A stretch of DNA of 64,000 nucleotides from CAYMKL01 sp964390805 (GTDB lineage Bacteria; Chloroflexota; Anaerolineae; VGOG01): the NCBI GenBank assembly GCA_964390805.1, contig CAYMKL010000001.1, forward strand, positions 47,910 to 111,909, written 5' to 3'. Of this stretch, positions 25,349 to 34,835 are shown one piece after another. The translations under genes were made by a program, and so were the position numbers. The notes below the pieces were generated by a model, which worked only from the letters and a program-made list of their open reading frames with translations, was not told where the DNA came from and made no database searches. Each line of letters opens with the position of its first letter. Positions within the stretch are counted from its first letter, which is position 1.

Positions 25349-26489
25349 TCAGTTCCTCAACAACGGCAAGATACTTCCTGTAAATCCTGTCCCAATTGTG
25401 GTCACGCTTCACGCGTTCAATCATTCTTCTACCTTGGTCCTCAACAAAACTCGGGTTAGCTAAGGCGAAGTCAAGCTTCTCCCTCAAATCCTGAACAGAG
25501 CCTGTTTGAAACAGGATGCCGTCATGTTCAAGTACAGACTCCAATTCCGACAGGTCACTGGCTAAAACACAATTCCCAAAACTCATAGCCTCCAACAGGG
25601 ATATGGGCATGGCTTCCAAGGTTGAAGGCAAGACATAACAGTAAGCATTGCTCAAGAGTTCCGTCTTTGCTTGTGCGTCGACAAAGCCAACGAAACGTAT
25701 GCGCTCACTTGCGTGACTTTTTAGTTCCTCTGCGTACGCACTCTTGTGACTGTCATCTCCGGCTATCACAAGAACTTTTTCAGTCTCAAGATTATGGTAC
25801 GCCTCCACGAGAAGATGGCATCCTTTCTCTTTCACCAACCGCGCCATAAACAAAATGTATCTATCTTTCTCTAGCCCCCATTTCTTCTTGATCAACTTTG
25901 GGGGAACCCTCTCTTTCATAGTAACGCCATTTGGTATGAAAACGCCATCCACACCGAACTTTCGCTTGAAATAAGCCTGGTCCTGCTCACTAACAAAGAG
26001 GATTTGATCCGCAAACCAGATGGTTGTTAGACTGCCAAATCTGAGAAACGCCTTGGCTGCCTTACCCCATTTGTCTCTGTTGAAGTCTAACCCGTGTATC
26101 TGAACAATTACGTTCTTACCAAACAGTTTCGGAATAAATCCTAGTACTGATGGACCGATACAGTTTATATAGACGACATCATAGTGCCCCAAGAGCACTT
26201 TAATCATCGCCGTGAAGGAGTGAGAAATGGCGTCAAGATGCTTAGTGTGAATACCCCAAGAGTATCTCAAGCCAATACCCTTATAGGTCTTGAGGCCGCG
26301 TTTACCTTCCATGTAGTGCTCACGTACAAAAACATCAAAACCATAGCCGTCACGGATGAAGCGCTGGCCGATCTCTTCCATTATGATCTCCAGCCCACCG
26401 GTGAAAGGCAGCCCCTTTGCTCCCAGAATTGCGATGTTAGCTTTCGATGATGAGGTATCAGAAGACAGCATCTTCTCCCAGGTCGACAT
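25335..26489 (-). CDS. glycosyltransferase family 4
   Basis: A 384-residue GT-B glycosyltransferase. The N-terminal domain starts 'ILGAKGLPFTGGLEIIMEEI', with the Gly-rich acceptor loop; the C-terminal GT4 domain has 'LFMARLVKEKGCHLLVEAY', 'GDDSHKSAYAEEL' and the E-x7-E motif in 'PSTLEAMPISLLEAMSFG'. It adds one sugar from a nucleotide donor to the lipid-linked unit. The start may be 26489 or, six codons in, 26471; both overlap the end of the radical SAM gene, and neither has a good ribosome site, so coupling is likely. Confidence 0.88.
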   Translation of the reverse strand: MSTWEKMLSSDTSSSKANIAILGAKGLPFTGGLEIIMEEIGQRFIRDGYGFDVFVREHYMEGKRGLKTYKGIGLRYSWGIHTKHLDAISHSFTAMIKVLLGHYDVVYINCIGPSVLGFIPKLFGKNVIVQIHGLDFNRDKWGKAAKAFLRFGSLTTIWFADQILFVSEQDQAYFKRKFGVDGVFIPNGVTMKERVPPKLIKKKWGLEKDRYILFMARLVKEKGCHLLVEAYHNLETEKVLVIAGDDSHKSAYAEELKSHASERIRFVGFVDAQAKTELLSNAYCYVLPSTLEAMPISLLEAMSFGNCVLASDLSELESVLEHDGILFQTGSVQDLREKLDFALANPSFVEDQGRRMIERVKRDHNWDRIYRKYLAVVEELNEDS

Positions 26490-27468
26490 CTCTTCCGAAA
26501 GAGAGTCTGGTCTTGTTTTTCAGCACCCAAGTGACGGGCTTGAGGATATTCCTACGCATAGCCGGAACTGCACTCCCTATCATCCAACATCCGCGATCGC
26601 ACCGTGCCACTTGCTCTCTGACTTTCTCAGCCTGGTCTGAGTGCCATATTTCTTGGAAGGTATGTCTATTAAGATTGCCCATAGACCTTTTGATGGCCAT
26701 TCCGTTGCAGGGCAAGACATCTCCAAAAGGATCCACAAAGAAGAAGTCTGTGCCCGCACCACAGGTCAATGGCCTTTGCCCCTCGGTGACGTGGAGCAAA
26801 AGGCCCAAGTTGAGATAGGCCCGAAACCAATCCTTCACTCGCAATCTGAGACTACGTCTCTTGGACTTCAAAAGGATCTCAATGAAACGCCGTACCTCTG
26901 TCGCCCATGTCGGCACATCTACGATCTCATTGTCGTGTTTGTGAAAGTAATGCGAGCTGTGCGGCACACACTGGGTGAACTCCAGCCCCATCCTTGCAGC
27001 AAGATGGTAGAAAGGGATAAGATCCTGAACATTGTTGTCTGAAATGGTCATCGAAATACCGACATCCTTGACCCCAAGATCGAGCAATCCCAGGATAGCT
27101 CTTAATCCCTTGTCGAATCCATTCTTCAAGCCCCGAATCTCATCGCTAGTTTTCGGTAGACCCTCCAAGCTGATCCTAAATGTCATATCGGGATAACGCT
27201 CTGCAACTCTTAACAATCTATCAGGGAATGACCCATTGCTGATGATCTCAAGCCGCGAGGTCTTCGAATGCAGAACCTCAATGATATCCATTAAGTCTTT
27301 CCGTAGTGTTGGTTCGCCTCCGGTGATGTTTATCTTACTCTGCCCCAAAGGCAGAGATTCCAAGACTTCAGGGGGAAACTCCTCACTAACTCTTGAAGGG
27401 TATTTCCAAGTATGACACATCTGGCAGTGTGCATTACAACGATACGTAACAATGATAGCACTTTCCAT
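26458..27468 (-). CDS. radical SAM/SPASM protein
   Basis: A 336-residue radical SAM protein with the cluster motif C11-x3-C15-x2-C18 ('YRCNAHCQMCHTW'), the 'NITGGEP' glycine motif and a C-terminal SPASM-like domain ('CGAGTDFFFVDPFGDVLPCN' then 'CDRGCWM') that can hold an extra Fe-S cluster. SPASM proteins modify peptides or sugars. In a polysaccharide locus it may alter a sugar (for example deoxygenation or epimerisation) or a protein linked to export; the sequence does not decide. The ATG at 27468 follows 'aggtggaagag'. It ends inside the start of the GT4 gene. Confidence 0.9.
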   Translation of the reverse strand: MESAIIVTYRCNAHCQMCHTWKYPSRVSEEFPPEVLESLPLGQSKINITGGEPTLRKDLMDIIEVLHSKTSRLEIISNGSFPDRLLRVAERYPDMTFRISLEGLPKTSDEIRGLKNGFDKGLRAILGLLDLGVKDVGISMTISDNNVQDLIPFYHLAARMGLEFTQCVPHSSHYFHKHDNEIVDVPTWATEVRRFIEILLKSKRRSLRLRVKDWFRAYLNLGLLLHVTEGQRPLTCGAGTDFFFVDPFGDVLPCNGMAIKRSMGNLNRHTFQEIWHSDQAEKVREQVARCDRGCWMIGSAVPAMRRNILKPVTWVLKNKTRLSFGRDVDLGEDAVF

Positions 27469-27484
27469 ATCTCTTCCACCTTTC

Positions 27485-28375
27485 CTAATTCTTACGACAA
27501 ATCACACACCATGCCCGCGTTAACAACAATTCACGAGAATGGGCTGATAACTCCGCCTCAATCTCCGGAGTCAAATATGGCTCTCCTTCCAGTCCACCAG
27601 GATCATGATGAATATCGCACCCTTCAAACAGCATCAATTCGAGATGCGCGGAAAAGGCTGCCTTGTACTCTTCGGGCTTCAGACGATTGAGGTATTGCCA
27701 GGATGGGTATCGGTTTTCTCGTAGGTGATCCCATGGGGGCACCTTGGTTGACGGGTTTTCATCTGGGTACGCCCATTCAAGCGCATGGCCACCGGAAAGG
27801 GAGTAGAAATTGTGAACTATGGCGTAGAAATACCCACCACTACGGAGCAGACGGTCAACTTCTGCCGCGAACGAGAAAACATCCTTAACGTGTTCCACCA
27901 CTGCATTCGAAGCAATCAGATCAAACTCCTGAGCCGGCAATGGATAGCTTGCAGATTGCGGGTCGGCCACGACAAAAGAGATCTCTCGACTATGTTTTCG
28001 CAATGCCCGTTCCGCTGCATCCTCCAGTGTGTCATAGTAACGGCTGTCGAAAAGGACATGTCGAATGATAGTTTTCAGCGCTCGTTTCAGGCCATTATGC
28101 CTCCAAACTCTCAGAAGAGCTAATGGCCACGGGGCTGGCTTCACATAGTCGAGATCAAGAGCAGTCACTCTAGCACCTTCGGATGCACATAGCAGAGCAA
28201 AAGGAAATCGTTGACCGCACCCCAGGTCCAAAACGTGTTTGCCGGCAAACTCTGCAAAGCCAGTTTGCCTAAGGTCACGCATTGCCTTACCGAATACATT
28301 CACACAGTCATGGTGCGCCTGGCGCTCCACAAATTGATTATGGTAAGAGAACAGTTCTCTGAATTCACGAATCAT
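27485..28375 (-). CDS. class I SAM-dependent methyltransferase
   Basis: A 296-residue protein with the SAM-binding motif I 'HVLDLGCGQRFPFALLC', the acidic motif II end 'VTALDLD' and a post-motif 'FDLIASNAVVEHVKDVF' typical of Methyltransf_11-type enzymes. It probably methylates a sugar of the exported glycan. The first codon overlaps the stop of the upstream GT4 gene by four bases (ATGA), a sign of one operon with 29625-28372. Confidence 0.9.
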   Translation of the reverse strand: MIREFRELFSYHNQFVERQAHHDCVNVFGKAMRDLRQTGFAEFAGKHVLDLGCGQRFPFALLCASEGARVTALDLDYVKPAPWPLALLRVWRHNGLKRALKTIIRHVLFDSRYYDTLEDAAERALRKHSREISFVVADPQSASYPLPAQEFDLIASNAVVEHVKDVFSFAAEVDRLLRSGGYFYAIVHNFYSLSGGHALEWAYPDENPSTKVPPWDHLRENRYPSWQYLNRLKPEEYKAAFSAHLELMLFEGCDIHHDPGGLEGEPYLTPEIEAELSAHSRELLLTRAWCVICRKN

Positions 28376-29625
28376 CGGCTGTTTTCCATAACTTGATTGT
28401 ACACTTCCATAATCTGCTCATAGTGCCGCTCCGGTGCGTACTCTTCCAATGCATACTCATAAGCCGCTATCCCCATCCTCTCCGTAAGACCACCATCGGA
28501 GCACAGACGGCGTATCTGTTTCGCTAATGACATCGCGCTTCCCATCTCGAAAACCAGACCTGTCACGCCATCCTGAACCATGCCCTCCATTGCCGTTCCA
28601 CCAGAGACAATTGGAGGACAACCCAACATTTGTGCTTCAATGATCGCAATAGGAAGATTTTCGTACCATTCCGAGGGAAGCACAAAACAACGTGACCGCC
28701 TCAGCCACCTAAAGATCTCTTCCCGTGACCGGTAGCCTATCAGACGAATATTGGAGAGATTGTCACTTTGAACCATTTCATTGAGTTGACTATGTAACTC
28801 CCCGCGTCCAGCGATGGTTACAGAGATATCTGGAATTAACTTCGCCGCCTCTAGCAAAGTCAGCACTCCCTTTTCCTCAATCAATCTGCCAGCAAAGAAG
28901 GCTCCTGAAGCCCTTTGAGCTTCGCTATCAGGGTTGTCTGAACGAACCGTCGAGGGATCAAGAGGAAGAGGGATGTGACATATCCGGTCAACATATTGAA
29001 ACTCAGCCTCTTGAAACTTCCGCATCAGAAATTGACTGGGGGCAATGAACTTATTTACTGGTTCGAACGCTCCAATAGCATCATGGACATAACGCTGTGC
29101 TGCTGCCAGGATACTGGGCCCCCAGCGTCCTTTCTTGCATCGGTACAGAACACAACGCCAGTATCTCTGCCTAAAACACTCTTCACAGATCTCACCATCG
29201 CGCAAGCAGTAGATGTCTGGACAGATCAAGTTGTAGTCGTGAAGCGTGAGCACTACCGGAATATCGTGTTCCCGCAGGGTAGCCACCACTGACGGCGTCA
29301 AATGATGCAAGATGTTCTGGCAATGTGCAATATCCGGTCGAAACACTGCCAAGAGTGCTTCTAGTTTCTCTTGAGCCTCCTTGCTCCAGAAGGCACGCTT
29401 TATTACCCTCGCCACATCTCTTGGTTTCTTGCTGAACTTGATGGCATCGTAGTCGATAAACGAGACGAAATACTGATCGTACTCATAAGGCTCATTCTTC
29501 GGATGGCGCATCGAGAAGTGCACTACCTTATGACCACGCTCTTGGAGAAGGTGTGCCAAGTCAAACGTGTAACGGCAATCTCCGCCACGGATATAGTGAA
29601 AGTTGTTAAGTAGAAGTACATTCAT
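28372..29625 (-). CDS. glycosyltransferase family 4
   Basis: A 417-residue GT-B enzyme. The N-terminal half has 'LLLNNFHYIRGGDCRYTFDL' with the donor-binding Gly-Gly, and a Cys-rich insert around 'CPDIYCLRDGEICEECFRQR' (about residues 135-165) seen in a subset of GT4 enzymes and possibly metal-binding. The C-terminal half has 'FFAGRLIEEKGVLTLLEAAK' and 'SEWYENLPIAIIEAQMLGCP' with the E-x7-E motif. It is translationally coupled to the methyltransferase downstream and starts three bases after the stop of the polymerase-like gene upstream. Confidence 0.9.
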   Translation of the reverse strand: MNVLLLNNFHYIRGGDCRYTFDLAHLLQERGHKVVHFSMRHPKNEPYEYDQYFVSFIDYDAIKFSKKPRDVARVIKRAFWSKEAQEKLEALLAVFRPDIAHCQNILHHLTPSVVATLREHDIPVVLTLHDYNLICPDIYCLRDGEICEECFRQRYWRCVLYRCKKGRWGPSILAAAQRYVHDAIGAFEPVNKFIAPSQFLMRKFQEAEFQYVDRICHIPLPLDPSTVRSDNPDSEAQRASGAFFAGRLIEEKGVLTLLEAAKLIPDISVTIAGRGELHSQLNEMVQSDNLSNIRLIGYRSREEIFRWLRRSRCFVLPSEWYENLPIAIIEAQMLGCPPIVSGGTAMEGMVQDGVTGLVFEMGSAMSLAKQIRRLCSDGGLTERMGIAAYEYALEEYAPERHYEQIMEVYNQVMENSR

Positions 29626-29628
29626 TAA

Positions 29629-31224
29629 TCAATCCTGACAATTCAGATCTAAAGCGCGCTCTTGGACGTGCAATCCAAACATCAAAGCGGGAAGCAACCA
29701 GAAATAGAAACTATATATACGGAACTCCAAAGCTCGGTAGAAAAATAGCAAGAAGGGAACCAAACCAACGATATAGATAACCATAGCCGAAATCTCTCTT
29801 GTTAAATCGTGCGCAGAAGTCCGGTAGATCCTGTAGGCTGAAGAATAGAGTTTGTGGATAAGAAGTGCCATGAGGAACACTCCTGGAAGACCGTAATAAG
29901 CCAAAATCGCTACCCAATAAACATCCTCAAACCTCCCTTTGTCCAGATTAGGACTCTCCAAGAAGGACGGCCGGCTTTTCCCTAATCGTTCGATAGTAGC
30001 TTCCTCATCGGGACCATACCCAAGAATAGGCCTGTTCGCTAGGATAGTTGGCACAACCCGAGTGAGGGCTCCTAGACGCTGTCTCTGAGCGATTTCAAAG
30101 TATCTCCTTGCGAAAATGCCTGTGACATTATGAATGATGTTTTGCTTAGATATCAAGGGGCTTACAAAATCATCGGCCGGGTTAGATATTACAAGAAGTA
30201 ACCCCAAAACACCTAGCAATGCCATTGGGAAAGAAATCAAGAGAAGCCTTTTCAGGCCACACCGTAGTCGACAGAAAATCAACAGCATAAGTAACACCCC
30301 AAATACAACTGCTCTTGTGTAGGCGTATCCAATGGCGACAAGGACTATGACCACGAAGGAGATGCCTAAGAGATTTGGCGCCTTGAGCCGTCCCAGATAT
30401 ACGGAAAGAACGATGAGCATGAATAAACCGAAGAAAACCGTATCTCCAGTTGCTCCGAACACGCTTCCCCGTTCTCTTCCCCTTACGATTAAAGTAAACT
30501 GTCTTGAGTAACCAGCAATGTTCATCTCGGTCTGTCTCGGGATAAGAAGCTCATTCCATGCTCCGCCGCTTGCCAACTGTAGACCTGCGATCAGCAGTTG
30601 AATGAGCCCAACGACAAGAATGATTCGTATAAGCCAGAGTACTTGTTTGGGCGTAAGATCTAGGTTCATCACAAGATAAAAGAGTACGGCATAGCGCAAA
30701 AGGGCTCTTAGGTTCACTAGACTGCCAAACAAGGGAGATCTGTTTACAATGAGTGAGAGAATAGCAACTCCTACGAAGGCCAAGAGAGGAACATCTATCG
30801 GGGTTCTCCGAAAAGCCCAGCCTTTCAGCAGTTTTCGCAACACAAAGGCAACAAACGTCATGTAAATTAGCATCTCGCTGGCAAATTGGGAGGCGAAGTA
30901 TATCTGCTCAGATACTGGTAGGAACTTAAGAACAAGATTTTCAAAGGGCATGAAGGCCGTCAGAAATAACACAACCCAATAGGGCCGAACAGTTATGAGT
31001 AGTACTGCGATCAAGCCAAGGAGCATCACCACTGCGATAGGTGGGGAAATCGTCGCCGATATACCTAAAGCCAAGCCCACTAACAGGATCCAAGAATTGG
31101 AAACGATTTGTCGAGGCGCCAACATCCGACTCCTAAGTGATTCAATAGAAGGGGCGGATGAGGTATTTGCTACTACTTGTTTCGGCGCTGCTCTAAGTCG
31201 GTTGCCATCGGAATTAGGACTCAT
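29629..31224 (-). CDS. O-antigen ligase/polymerase-type membrane protein 2
   Basis: The ATG at 31224 is preceded nine bases away by gagg; the frame continues to a TTG at 31233. The 531-residue protein has ten to twelve membrane helices and Wzy_C-like features: 'VVPTILANRPILGYGPDEEA' in the large loop and an earlier arginine-rich segment ('YAYTRAVVFGVLLMLLIF'). It is the likely Wzy polymerase of the central gene group, because it lies between glycosyltransferase and flippase genes. The call rests on topology and motifs; members are poorly conserved. Confidence 0.82.
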   Translation of the reverse strand: MSPNSDGNRLRAAPKQVVANTSSAPSIESLRSRMLAPRQIVSNSWILLVGLALGISATISPPIAVVMLLGLIAVLLITVRPYWVVLFLTAFMPFENLVLKFLPVSEQIYFASQFASEMLIYMTFVAFVLRKLLKGWAFRRTPIDVPLLAFVGVAILSLIVNRSPLFGSLVNLRALLRYAVLFYLVMNLDLTPKQVLWLIRIILVVGLIQLLIAGLQLASGGAWNELLIPRQTEMNIAGYSRQFTLIVRGRERGSVFGATGDTVFFGLFMLIVLSVYLGRLKAPNLLGISFVVIVLVAIGYAYTRAVVFGVLLMLLIFCRLRCGLKRLLLISFPMALLGVLGLLLVISNPADDFVSPLISKQNIIHNVTGIFARRYFEIAQRQRLGALTRVVPTILANRPILGYGPDEEATIERLGKSRPSFLESPNLDKGRFEDVYWVAILAYYGLPGVFLMALLIHKLYSSAYRIYRTSAHDLTREISAMVIYIVGLVPFLLFFYRALEFRIYSFYFWLLPALMFGLHVQERALDLNCQD

Positions 31225-31229
31225 TATCT

Positions 31230-31433
31230 TCAACCTCGAATGCGCGCAAGGTGCTTAGCATTTGTCAATTTTCGCCCGATATGGGTCCATTGGTTTTCGG
31301 CCAAGATGGTCCACTTCGAAGGGTGACGGACGGCAAACTCCTGACGAATAACAAACAGACGGAACACGCCCGCCAAGTCGCTATGAAGATTCGATGTGAC
31401 TACCCCGCTATCGCACCACCAACCACTGGTCAA
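31230..31433 (-). pseudogene. C-terminal remnant of an unknown gene
   Basis: A short frame with ordinary codon use encodes 'FVIRQEFAVRHPSKWTILAE' and ends six bases before the polymerase start. It has no ribosome site, and its 5' side meets the end of the A+T-rich radical SAM gene, where base composition changes sharply. It looks like the tail of a gene displaced when that neighbour arrived. The family was not recognised. Confidence 0.35.
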
Positions 31434-31454
31434 TTGTTTTTTTCAGGAGAGTCA

Positions 31455-32963
31455 TTACCGGATTAGCTTCCGACAAATATGCATCAACCTCAGAATGCTA
31501 CGTTTAAAGCCTCTTTCTTTAAACTTCAGGTAACCTTCTCTTGAGAGATACATCTTAAGTCTTTTGCGACTGTTAATCCCATCCACTTTTCTTTCCAGCT
31601 CTCGAATACACTCTTTGAACACATCTTGTGGTATGTTTGGACAAAAATAGTTCTCCGGGGATTGATGGTTAAATAGTGAAACATCGAAATCATTAGAAAT
31701 GATCCCCTGTTTTTTGCAATAATCAAAAAGCTCCGTGCCGAAATAAGGAGTAAATATGCTATAAATCACTAGATCTGTCGGAATTGAAGTTATAGCAGAA
31801 ATAGTATCGTGCAAAGATTTTTCAGTCTCCTGAGGAAACCCAACTATAAAGAAAGTCTGCAGATAGATTTTATGTTTTTTTATAATTCTAGCTGCAGAAA
31901 AGGCATCTTCAATAGTGATATTCTTCTTAATAAGCTTCAACATTTCGTTATTGCCTGATTCAACACCTATCTGTATTGAACGGCACCCAGCAGATTTCAT
32001 TAATGCTATTGTCTCTTCATCAACGAATCTTACGTGAATCTCACAAGACCAACTTAAGTTAGGGCATTGTTCCTTTATCGCAATGCAAAGATTTCGAATG
32101 AATGATTTTTTAATTCCCCATGTATCATCATCAAAGTGAATATAATTAACTCCTAACCTCTGTATCTCTTGTATTTCTGCAATTATGTTTTCTATTGAAC
32201 GAAATCTTACCTTTCTACTCCATATGTAGCGTGATCCGCAAAAAGCGCAATCAAAAGGACACCCCCTTAATGCAAAAACATACTTAAAAGCCTGTCGAGG
32301 ATACCTTTCAAAATCCATTAAGCAATTCTGAGCTACCGTAACAGGAAAGGGCAGAGAATCCAAGTCACGAATAAATCCTCTTGGGTGTGTTTCAACAACA
32401 TTATCTCCTTCTCTATATACGATACCTTTAACTGTAGATAGAGGCTTACTGCCTTCAAATGTATCCAGAATTTCAACTATTGTTTCTTCGCCTTCCCCTA
32501 ATACGCCAATATCTATTATTGGGTTCTTCAGCAGTTCGCCTTTTATGAGGGTAACATGAGGACCTCCGAATACAACCAAAGTATTATTGTCAATTGATTT
32601 AGCAATCCTTGCAATATTGCAGGCAGAAGTATAGTTTTGTGATTTCACAGTTATGCCGACTACTGACGGCGCCATTTTTCTTATGGTATCTTCTATTTCT
32701 TTCCATATTAATGAACTTGGTTCATTTAGAGTTCTTAGATAATTATCAAACCCTTGTCCTACATTGTATTCGTAACTTAAAGGAAGATCGTGTGGTGAAA
32801 AATCAGAATTGTATATCCTGACCTGCCAGTTGGGTTTTCTTGAACTAACCATTCCGGCTAAGTAGCCAAGAGAAAGTGGAAGCTTGTTTAGAGATGCGTT
32901 GATATTATGCAGTCTATAGAAAGGTGGTTCGATAAGTAGTATCTTTTGTTTTTTCTCTTTCAT
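31455..32963 (-). CDS. B12-binding-domain radical SAM protein (A+T-rich, probably acquired)
   Basis: The ATG at 32963 follows ggagag; the open frame starts seven codons earlier. The 502-residue protein has an N-terminal cobalamin-binding domain ('KLPLSLGYLAGMVSSRKPNW' to 'VVFGGPHVTLIKGELL') and a radical SAM core with C235-x3-C239-x2-C242 in 'RGCPFDCAFCGSRY', plus 'GVESGNNEMLKLIKKNITI' common to this class. Its A+T content and AAA/ATA/TTA-rich codon use differ strikingly from both neighbours, which indicates horizontal transfer from a low-G+C donor. A role in glycan or lipid modification (for example C-methylation) is inferred from location only. Confidence 0.9.
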   Translation of the reverse strand: MKEKKQKILLIEPPFYRLHNINASLNKLPLSLGYLAGMVSSRKPNWQVRIYNSDFSPHDLPLSYEYNVGQGFDNYLRTLNEPSSLIWKEIEDTIRKMAPSVVGITVKSQNYTSACNIARIAKSIDNNTLVVFGGPHVTLIKGELLKNPIIDIGVLGEGEETIVEILDTFEGSKPLSTVKGIVYREGDNVVETHPRGFIRDLDSLPFPVTVAQNCLMDFERYPRQAFKYVFALRGCPFDCAFCGSRYIWSRKVRFRSIENIIAEIQEIQRLGVNYIHFDDDTWGIKKSFIRNLCIAIKEQCPNLSWSCEIHVRFVDEETIALMKSAGCRSIQIGVESGNNEMLKLIKKNITIEDAFSAARIIKKHKIYLQTFFIVGFPQETEKSLHDTISAITSIPTDLVIYSIFTPYFGTELFDYCKKQGIISNDFDVSLFNHQSPENYFCPNIPQDVFKECIRELERKVDGINSRKRLKMYLSREGYLKFKERGFKRSILRLMHICRKLIR

Positions 32964-33770
32964 TGTTCTCTCCTGTAAGTGCATAAGGACGGTATAACGG
33001 ATGGGAACTCAGCCGCCGCGCGGCTCTGACGATGGAGGAGAGTGGAAAAGACAAGCCGCAAACGCGATGGACACTCACGAAGAGACTCGACAGCGAGATC
33101 GGACGCGCTGTATGTCAGCAGGCCGGTCACCCGCCCTGCTGCCACTCCGTGTAGAAACAAAGCGCGCATTTCCACCTCGCGATGGGCGTGTTTCTTCATT
33201 ACCCTTCTCAGAACCTGCCGTGCGTCGTTAAACGCAACAGGCTCTCCATTGACGGTCTGGGTTACTCTATTGGGCAGACTGCGCCCTGTACGCATCGAGT
33301 TGTAGTGGCAAACCTCACACAGCGTGATGAGATTCTCTGGGCTGTCTGTGCCACCTTGGTGTCGCGCTTTGAGATGGTAGACCGCTAACCCGCTGGTGCC
33401 ATTGCAGCGTCGGCCGGTGTATCCATCCCGCTGTAGGACTTGACGACCGAGTTCCTGCCACTCGGCATGACGACTGCCCCCTTGCCAGGCTGTTGTCTTG
33501 AGAGGCTGGTCGTTCCATCCTCCGTCTGGGTGACAATGCGCTCCGCGTTGATGTAATCGGGTAGTTTCGGGTTCGATAACGCGTGAGCGGAAGGTCACAC
33601 ATTCGGTAGAGGAATATCAAACGATCATGGCCGTTCCGCACTGCCAGGTTGTTGCGTCGTCCGTACTGTTGGTGCTCGTATTCTGCCAGCACGCGGCGGA
33701 CACCCCAACCGTGATGACGTTGCGGCCAATGGGTGAATCGCCGATAGCTAGGAGAAATGCTCGGTGCCAA
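32960..33770 (-). pseudogene. degenerate HNH endonuclease-like gene, frameshifted
   Basis: Two frames make one HNH protein. The first (from about 33770) reads 'RRVLAEYEHQQYGRRNNLAV' and 'DRLIFLYRMCDLPLT'; near 33575-33590 the sense passes to a second frame reading 'VIEPETTRLHQRGAHCHPDGG' and an HNH core, 'QRDGYTGRRCNGTSGL' to 'NLITLCEVCH'. In the core the first zinc Cys is Gly and the usual HH pair is YH, so the site is damaged even without the frameshift. The 5' end is missing, cut at the sulfotransferase gene. It is likely the relic of a mobile intron or selfish endonuclease, and it marks a recombination point next to the A+T-rich radical SAM gene. Confidence 0.7.
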
Positions 33771-34656
33771 GCAAACAAGCTAACGCAGCCGCTTCACCGC
33801 TGTAATAATCCTCAAGAAGCGCCCTCATCGGCTCTGAGATCACCACCTCTTCCTCGACGCCTCTATTCAAACGGAGATAAAGCGGCTCAAACTTGCGCCG
33901 GATAAATCGTAGCACCATACGAATTCGTGTATTGTCATGCACGCGCATGCCTAAGCGGACACGGAATTCCATGTAGGAGCGGTGCAACCGAGCGCTTTTC
34001 ATGCTCTGAGTGGGGTTGAATACCCGGAAGTCATAATCCACATAAAAAGCTGGATCGATGCCAGCGAAGAGACAAACCTCGTCAAGTACATCGGCAGGGT
34101 CACGTTTGAGTGTTTCGTACTGCGCGATAAATACTTGGTCTTGCTCAAATAAATCAAGATATGGCTTCAAGTAAACTGAGTAGCGCCCCTGCTCCAAAGC
34201 ACGCATGTGTTGTTCGATGCAACTGCTGGAACCGTTGTTCCGAAGTTGAGAATTGACATATTGCTCGAAGTCGACTTGAGCAGGGAGGCCAGCAATCTGT
34301 TTGGCAAAACGATACCATGAAACCAGTCGATCAATGGGTTCCCTTAGAACAAAGATTATCTTCACCAATGGTAGAGAAGTCTTGATTTTCTGCGGAGTGC
34401 ATGGAGAATAGAGATAATCGGGTGTAGCTTCCATACGAATGTGTGAAGCGCTGCAATGGATGAAATACGACTCATACTTGGCCAAGCCGTCCTCAAGGCG
34501 GTATTTCGCAGGCAAAGGATAATCTGGGTCGAGGAAGAAGCCGGTCTCCTTGATGTTTGAGGCACATATCTTCGGGTGATCGGCCAGGTAATTAAAGACC
34601 GAAGTGGTAGCCGCTTTTGTTGTTCCAGCGATGATTAGATATCTGTATTCGTTCAT
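33748..34656 (-). CDS. sulfotransferase
   Basis: A 302-residue sulfotransferase-family protein. The PAPS 5'-phosphosulfate loop is 'IIAGTTKAATTSVFNYLADH' (residues 8-27) and the 3'-phosphate-binding region is 'IIFVLREPIDRLVSWYRFA' (about 100-118), the pattern of heparan N-sulfotransferase-like bacterial enzymes. It would sulfate a hydroxyl or amino group of the exported glycan using PAPS. It starts in a four-base overlap (ATGA) with a short upstream frame. Its 3' end overlaps the HNH remnant. No PAPS synthesis genes are in the window. Confidence 0.88.
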   Translation of the reverse strand: MNEYRYLIIAGTTKAATTSVFNYLADHPKICASNIKETGFFLDPDYPLPAKYRLEDGLAKYESYFIHCSASHIRMEATPDYLYSPCTPQKIKTSLPLVKIIFVLREPIDRLVSWYRFAKQIAGLPAQVDFEQYVNSQLRNNGSSSCIEQHMRALEQGRYSVYLKPYLDLFEQDQVFIAQYETLKRDPADVLDEVCLFAGIDPAFYVDYDFRVFNPTQSMKSARLHRSYMEFRVRLGMRVHDNTRIRMVLRFIRRKFEPLYLRLNRGVEEEVVISEPMRALLEDYYSGEAAALACLLGTEHFS

Positions 34657-34835
34657 ACGACGGGTACCTCCACAAGACTCAGCCTCAAATGACCGGCGGA
34701 CTTGGAATAGGCCCGAAATGTCTCACCCCAACCGCCTTGGTGCCCTGCTGTCCGCAGGTTGAATCCTCGGGGCGCAGATGCGCTAATCAAGCTGTTCGCT
34801 ATTCCGCCCTCGATGTGACAAGCCGCTGAAGTCAA
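34653..34835 (-). pseudogene. short C-terminal remnant coupled to the sulfotransferase gene
   Basis: A 60-codon frame overlapping the 3' end of the flippase gene reads 'RGFNLRTAGHQGGWGETFRA' and 'HLRLSLVEVPVV', with its stop in an ATGA overlap with the sulfotransferase start. No start codon with a ribosome site is seen. It is probably the tail of a displaced gene kept for coupling; the family is unknown. Confidence 0.35.
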
